A DNA stretch of 16,166 bases. It comes from CAYMUR01 sp964393615. Lineage in GTDB: Bacteria; Planctomycetota; Planctomycetia; Pirellulales; Pirellulaceae. Numbering within the stretch: position 1 is the stretch's first letter; the number at the start of each line of letters is the position of its first letter. Of the stretch, positions 15,062 to 16,166 are shown one piece after another. The stretch lies in NCBI GenBank assembly GCA_964393615.1, contig CAYMUR010000104.1, positions 1-16,166 on the forward strand, given 5' to 3'. The notes below the pieces were generated by a model that was given only the letters and a program-made list of their open reading frames with translations, was not told the origin of the DNA and made no database searches. The translations under genes and the position numbers were made by a program.

Positions 15062-15994
15062 ATGCGGGTTGAAAAACGATTAGTGGGTCGTCGATGGGCT
15101 GCTGCTTTTACTTTGGTCGAATTGTTGGTGGTCATTGCGATCATTGCGATTCTGATTGCATTGTTGTTGCCAGCGGTGCAGGCTGCCCGTGAGGCGGCTC
15201 GCCGTACCCAGTGTAGTAATAATTTCAAGCAAATTGGCATTGCGCTACACAATTACCATTCTTCACAAGGCAGCTTTCCCAATGGCGAGATTTATATTCA
15301 CCATCAACACAACGCTCATAGTGGTAACAACTACTATGGAGCCGGCTGGGGGACAAGGATACTTCCCTACATGGAACAACTGGAATTGAGCGATCGGTAC
15401 CGTGTGGAAGATGCAGAATGGGGTGTCTATGGCAGGCAGACGGTTAATCTGGGGCTCAACCGAATCAAATCGTATGTGTGCCCCAGTGACTTTCAGGACG
15501 AAGCACTCGATGTAGGCGCAATTTGGGGCAGTCGCATCCTATGGTGGAAGACCAATGCGGCCGGAGTGGCTGACAGCATATCGCATTGGAAACCTGGAAA
15601 TCATAACGTGAATCAGTGTCCCGTCATTGACGGGAACGGGATGTTGATGAACTTGACGACCATCCGGGTCCGGGATGTCTTCGACGGCACCAGCAATACC
15701 TTGATGGTGGGAGAAATGACCGGCGGTGAGCCCGGCAGCAAGAAGGGATGGACGTGGGTGCATTTCAATATCAAGAGTACCGCTTCCGGAATCAATGGTC
15801 CTGGAACGATTCCTGGAGAAGGTGTTTTAAATCGCACCGGATTCGACAGCTTTTCCAGTTACCATCCGGGCGGCTGCCACTTCCAGCTGGCGGACGGTAG
15901 CGTCCGATTTATTTCGGAGAACATTGACGTGGTGACACTTGCTTCTTTGACGACCAGACGGGGTGGCGAGCCGATATCGTCAAACGCATGGTAA
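15062..15994 (+). CDS. DUF1559 (SBP_bac_10-type) pseudopilin-like protein, copy B
   Basis: The 310-residue protein is a paralogue of copy A at 1775-2710. ATG 15062 is preferred to the in-frame GTG at 15056 because AAGG (15051-15054) is seven bases before the ATG but only one base before the GTG. The N-terminus is a pseudopilin-type leader, RRWAAA15, followed by F16-TLVE20, with Ala instead of the usual Gly before the cleavage point. The hydrophobic helix and REAARRTQCSNNFKQIGIA are almost identical to copy A, as are FDGTS-TLMVGE-TGGEPGS and HPGGCHFQLADGSV near the end. It is likely exported and helix-anchored; the function of the family is unknown. It is on the opposite strand to copy A and has no partner gene inside the window. 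Confidence 0.93.
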   Translation: MRVEKRLVGRRWAAAFTLVELLVVIAIIAILIALLLPAVQAAREAARRTQCSNNFKQIGIALHNYHSSQGSFPNGEIYIHHQHNAHSGNNYYGAGWGTRILPYMEQLELSDRYRVEDAEWGVYGRQTVNLGLNRIKSYVCPSDFQDEALDVGAIWGSRILWWKTNAAGVADSISHWKPGNHNVNQCPVIDGNGMLMNLTTIRVRDVFDGTSNTLMVGEMTGGEPGSKKGWTWVHFNIKSTASGINGPGTIPGEGVLNRTGFDSFSSYHPGGCHFQLADGSVRFISENIDVVTLASLTTRRGGEPISSNAW

Positions 15995-16111
15995 GCTTTC
16001 GGGTTCAAAAAAAGGTGATTTCTGATCTTTCGATTCGTTCGTGAAAACGCCTCCGTCTGTTTGCACAAATACGGCGGTGAAACATTGGCCAACCTGGCTT
16101 GGCTGGCGTGC

Positions 16112-16151
16112 GAATGGCAGGGCCTGTGAGAATGGCAGGGCCTGTGAGAAT
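16112..16151. repeat. 18-bp tandem repeat, two copies plus a start of a third
   Basis: GAATGGCAGGGCCTGTGA occurs at 16112-16129 and 16130-16147, and GAAT follows at 16148-16151. It lies downstream of DUF1559 copy B in non-coding DNA, close to the window edge. The rest of 15995-16111 shows nothing I can interpret. Confidence 0.9.
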
Positions 16152-16166
16152 AGGACCCCTGCGACA

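Noticed and set aside
1775..15994. Composite mobile element bounded by the two DUF1559 genes.
   Set aside because: No transposase, integrase, target-site duplication or terminal repeats were seen, and the copies differ at many silent sites.

Overview
The window looks like a Planctomycetota chromosome segment, probably Pirellulales-like, though I assign it only from gene families. The evidence is two DUF1559 pseudopilin-like proteins, a huge secreted propeller/UnbV/thioredoxin/TPR protein, an SGNH-TPR protein and a sugar ABC/oxidoreductase cluster, with long non-coding gaps between genes. A run of 10 N at 6147-6156 shows that this is a draft or metagenome assembly.

Layout: an MFS transporter (148-1557, +) with a perfect 48-bp internal tandem duplication; a DUF1559 protein (1775-2710, -) with a good sigma70-type promoter; a divergent ~4.2-kb gene (3124-7329, +); a TPR-type gene remnant (7374-7538, +); an SGNH-TPR membrane-anchored protein (7524-9908, -); a broken 3' end of an L-fucose/L-arabinose-isomerase-like gene (10036-10312, +); a translationally coupled sugar ABC permease and binding lipoprotein (10480-12923, -) without an ATPase; a Gfo/Idh/MocA oxidoreductase (13547-14740, +); and a second DUF1559 paralogue (15062-15994, +). 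An 18-bp tandem repeat lies at the right edge.

The main result is the 3124-7329 gene. It appears as two open frames, 3091-5121 and 5143-7329, but both are in the same frame and are separated by a single TGA (5119-5121). The seven codons between TGA and the apparent GTG start encode sequence that fits the protein, and a seven-bladed FG-GAP/VCBS propeller runs across the stop. Directly after the TGA is a hairpin with a 6-bp stem and a GGUCG loop, 17 nt from the UGA. This matches the geometry of bacterial SECIS elements, and its AGGUC is nearly at the position of the same bases in E. coli fdhF. I therefore read it as one ~1401-residue selenoprotein with Sec at residue 666, which also carries a TlpA-like thioredoxin domain with a CPTC active site.

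The right half resembles a sugar uptake and oxidation locus (binding protein, permease, NAD(P)-dependent sugar oxidoreductase). The isomerase remnant and the missing ATPase suggest that part of the cluster has been lost or lies elsewhere. No tRNA, rRNA, CRISPR array, transposase or phage gene was recognised.
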